Assembly (NCBI GenBank): GCA_003024985.2
Contig: PXIH01S0011972.1
DNA length: 10,590 nt
From: Euperipatoides rowelli
Lineage: Eukaryota; Onychophora; Udeonychophora; Euonychophora; Peripatopsidae
Reading direction: 5' to 3' (one strand)
Part shown: positions 8,776-10,590 of the stretch, in pieces
Layout: each line of letters starts with the position of its first letter
Numbering within the stretch: position 1 is the first letter of the stretch
Made by a program: the position numbers and the translations under genes
Notes under the pieces: generated by a model
Told to the model about the DNA's origin: nothing
Databases searched by the model: none
Seen by the model: the letters and a program-made list of their open reading frames with translations, nothing else

Positions 8776-8840
8776 TGTCCAGTTGTCTAGTCTGTTAGCT
8801 GCTGGAGCTAGTACACATAAGGGGTCGTAGGTTTTTTTTC
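8776..8840 (+). repeat. Possible tRNA-derived SINE head (Pol III A and B boxes)
   Basis: TTGTCTAGTCT (about 8783-8793) resembles the tRNA A box TGGTCTAGTGG, and GGTTTTTTTTC (8830-8840) could be a decayed B box GGTTCGANNCC. Their 47-bp start-to-start spacing is close to that in tRNA genes (about 44). GGGGTCGTAGGTT before and across the B box also looks like a tRNA T-stem region. No acceptor stem pairs across the block, so it is not a functional tRNA. A SINE head is the best guess but could be chance. It overlaps the end of the minus-strand remnant, where coding similarity to any protein would be expected to stop. Confidence 0.28.
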
Positions 8841-9392
8841 TTAACGGATGGGGTTTTAGCTTCTTTATGTATCCAATTACTTGTTTTGTTAGGGGTATGT
8901 AAATACAATGCATCTGATATTATTTCATTTAAATTTTCAATCGATGGTTGAGTTAAATTTTTATTTGCTGGTTGAATAAAATGTTCATCTATTCTTTTAG
9001 ATAATGTTTCAGTTAACGTTTCATGATACTTTAATATTGATTCATTTACATGTGTGGTCATAGAATCATTGGGTACATTTAAAATAATAAATGTTCCCCA
9101 GTCATATATGGATTAATCATATTCAGGATGGGCTTCTTGATATCCTGGGTTATTATGAACCAAAACATAATGCATTAATTTGAGAAACTTTTTTTGGTCA
9201 TTCCATCATAGTAACATCAGCGATGAGTGCTAAAATTATCCATTCTATATAGATATTATTTTTTTCAGTTTCTTTTTACAATTTTCTTCTGGGAATAACT
9301 GTAAAAGTTGATGCAGTTCACAAAATAAACTGTTCTCAATCATTTTATCTTCGCAAGCAATGGAATAATATATGTAGAGCCTTCTTCGCTAA
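8795..9392 (-). pseudogene. Unrecognised decayed coding remnant
   Basis: I do not recognise this protein. On the minus strand, a frame is open from 9392 to a TAG at 9247-9245 (containing ENSLFCELHQLLQLFPEE). A second, shifted frame covers about 9250-9209. A third is open from 9205 to 8795, broken once by TAA at 9115-9113. The third frame contains WNDQKKFLKLMHYVLVHNN and WGTFIILNVPND, then an 88-codon stretch starting at ATG 9061. The stretches abut in order and have protein-like composition with few A/T-homopolymer codons, unlike the flanking AT-rich DNA. This suggests one ancestral protein of at least about 190 residues, now inactive. No signal peptide or membrane helix is evident. It could be an old transposon protein, an integrated viral gene or a lost host exon; a homology search would decide. 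Confidence 0.45.
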
Positions 9393-10067
9393 TTATATTC
9401 AAATATATAACACATAAATTTCAATTTCTATTTATATGCAAAAGAAATATATAACACCTCTTAGTAAAAAATAATATTCAAAATAGTGACTAAATTTTTA
9501 AAAAAGTATATGTGAATAAACTTTAAATATTAATATGTTATTAATAAGATTTGATTTTTAAATATGAAATAATCCATCTTCTTGGGGATGGGGGGATATC
9601 CCATTTAATGGTGGACTGAAAAAGTAGATATCTAAATGCTGATTTGCTACAAATCCAGTTTCCTATAAGAATGAATATAATTATCATTTAAATTTCCATG
9701 AGTTATAGTTAATCATTGAGTTGGTAGTTTTTTATAACAGTGTGGTGATTCAAGCACAGTTCAGATCATTTCATCTTAAAGTTAGATAATTTTTTGTTAG
9801 CTAAGAATCATTTCAATAATTAAGTTAGGATGTTAGCTTATTCTAAGATGGTATAGAGTTAGTGTTTTATGGTAACATATTGTGTGGATCTTCTCACTAG
9901 CATATTTAGAGAACTCTAGAATGGTTATGGATGATGATGTATTTAGTTTTAGTTTAAATTTATATTTGTATAAAGAGGTTTATATGGGGCAATTTGTGTA
10001 ATTTGGATTGCATCGCTTGTCATCAACAGATATGAAAAGATAGACTCTTACACTATCCCAGTCTATG
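9393..10067. other. AT-rich non-coding region
   Basis: No coding or RNA feature is supported. A 10-bp palindrome GGGATATCCC near 9593 is noted but is too short to interpret. The last part may belong to the 5' portion of the following LINE remnant, but no reverse transcriptase motif is readable before about 10093. Confidence 0.45.
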
Positions 10068-10091
10068 ACACACAAACACACTCACACACAT
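10068..10091. repeat. CA-rich microsatellite, imperfect
   Basis: A short interrupted (CA)n tract lies directly before the readable part of the downstream LINE remnant and may mark its broken edge. Confidence 0.7.
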
Positions 10092-10092
10092 C

Positions 10093-10590
10093 AGAAGTTT
10101 GAAGAACCACAAAAGAAATCCAAACAAATATAGAAATGGCAAAATCTGCATTTTGGAAACTAAAAAAAAAAACTCCTAAGAAGAGACATTAAAAAACATT
10201 TAAAATTGAAGATGTTAAAATGCTATGTTTGGTCAGTTTTTTATAAGGATGTGAAGCATGGACTTTAACCAAAGACTTGGAAAATAATAATTATGTTGAG
10301 AATAAAGTGGACAAATTTGATTAGATATGGGGAAGTGTGGAAAATAAGGGGTGGTGGTTATAGTCTTTTGGATGAAGTAAGGAAGAGTAAATGGAAATAT
10401 GTGGACATGTCTTGAGAGGATCTGCAGGAATTAGACTGATAAGAGGGCTTGAGGGATGGACAGAAAAGGAAAAAAAAGAAGAGGAAGACAAAGAAGAGAT
10501 TGGTTGGATGACCTTAAGGACTGGGCTAACATCAACATTCTCTGTATTAAAAAAAATGGCTCAAGATAAAAATCTATGGCGATACATGAA
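10093..10590 (+). pseudogene. C-terminal reverse-transcriptase remnant of a second LINE (RTE/BovB-like)
   Basis: The first frame gives TTKEIQTNIEMAKSAFWKLK and, after a TAA, GCEAWTLTKDLE. This matches the stretch after the RT palm in endonuclease-reverse transcriptases, where AKSAF-KLK and LLYGCEAWTL are typical. Later frames give DEVRKSKWKYV, then GHVLRGSAG, then RRGRQRRDWLDDLKDW (from about 10477), and MAQDKNLWRYM at the window edge. These correspond in order to the conserved C-terminal blocks ending in a GR-R-RW-DD-K-W motif and a DR-W motif. At least three frameshifts and several stops make it inactive. It differs clearly from the 280-3541 element. The precise clade (RTE/BovB or a related group) is uncertain, and the element continues past the window. 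Confidence 0.78.

Noticed and set aside
9586-9604. GGGATATCCC palindrome
   Set aside because: Too short and isolated; expected by chance in this length of DNA.
1-10590. CRISPR arrays, bacterial operons, rRNA or intact tRNA genes
   Set aside because: No regularly spaced repeats, no ribosome-binding-site-led gene runs, and no complete cloverleaf were seen; the content is that of eukaryotic repeat DNA.

Overview
This window looks like repeat-rich, AT-rich nuclear DNA from an invertebrate animal. The evidence is long AT-only stretches, no bacterial gene structure, and remains of two kinds of non-LTR retrotransposon plus piggyBac-type, hAT-type and palindromic DNA elements. The lineage cannot be fixed from sequence alone. 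I found no intact host gene; every protein-like stretch is broken by stops or frameshifts.

Layout. Positions 1-279 hold a nested inverted repeat and non-coding sequence. Positions 280-3541 are one decayed two-ORF LINE of the Tx1/L1 type. ORF1 has an RRM-like block followed by CCHC zinc knuckles. ORF2 has an apurinic-type endonuclease followed by a reverse transcriptase that lacks the segment between its two catalytic aspartate motifs. The two ORFs meet at a TAATG stop/start overlap. Its 3' tail may reach an AATAAA near 3822. Positions 4149-4386 are a complete 230-bp piggyBac-type miniature element with 13-bp terminal inverted repeats and TTAA on both sides. Positions 5785-6623 are a long imperfect palindrome (fold-back element) built from related subrepeats that contain TGACATCA-like motifs.

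Positions 7646-8432 are a 771-bp hAT-type non-autonomous element with CAGTGGTGC ends and a perfect 8-bp target duplication. It contains a solitary piggyBac-type right end whose terminus is present as two diverged tandem copies, so this is a nest of at least two element types. On the minus strand, 9392-8795 carries an unrecognised decayed coding remnant, next to a weak tRNA-like (Pol III A/B box) block at 8776-8840. The window ends inside a second LINE remnant (10093-10590), which preserves the C-terminal part of an RTE/BovB-like or related reverse transcriptase.

The pieces do not form a working pathway. The window is a record of successive insertions: LINE copies that died by frameshift and deletion, and non-autonomous DNA elements that would have depended on piggyBac and hAT transposases made elsewhere. 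The most useful observations are the fold-back element, the hAT/piggyBac nest with its exact target duplication, and the unidentified minus-strand remnant.
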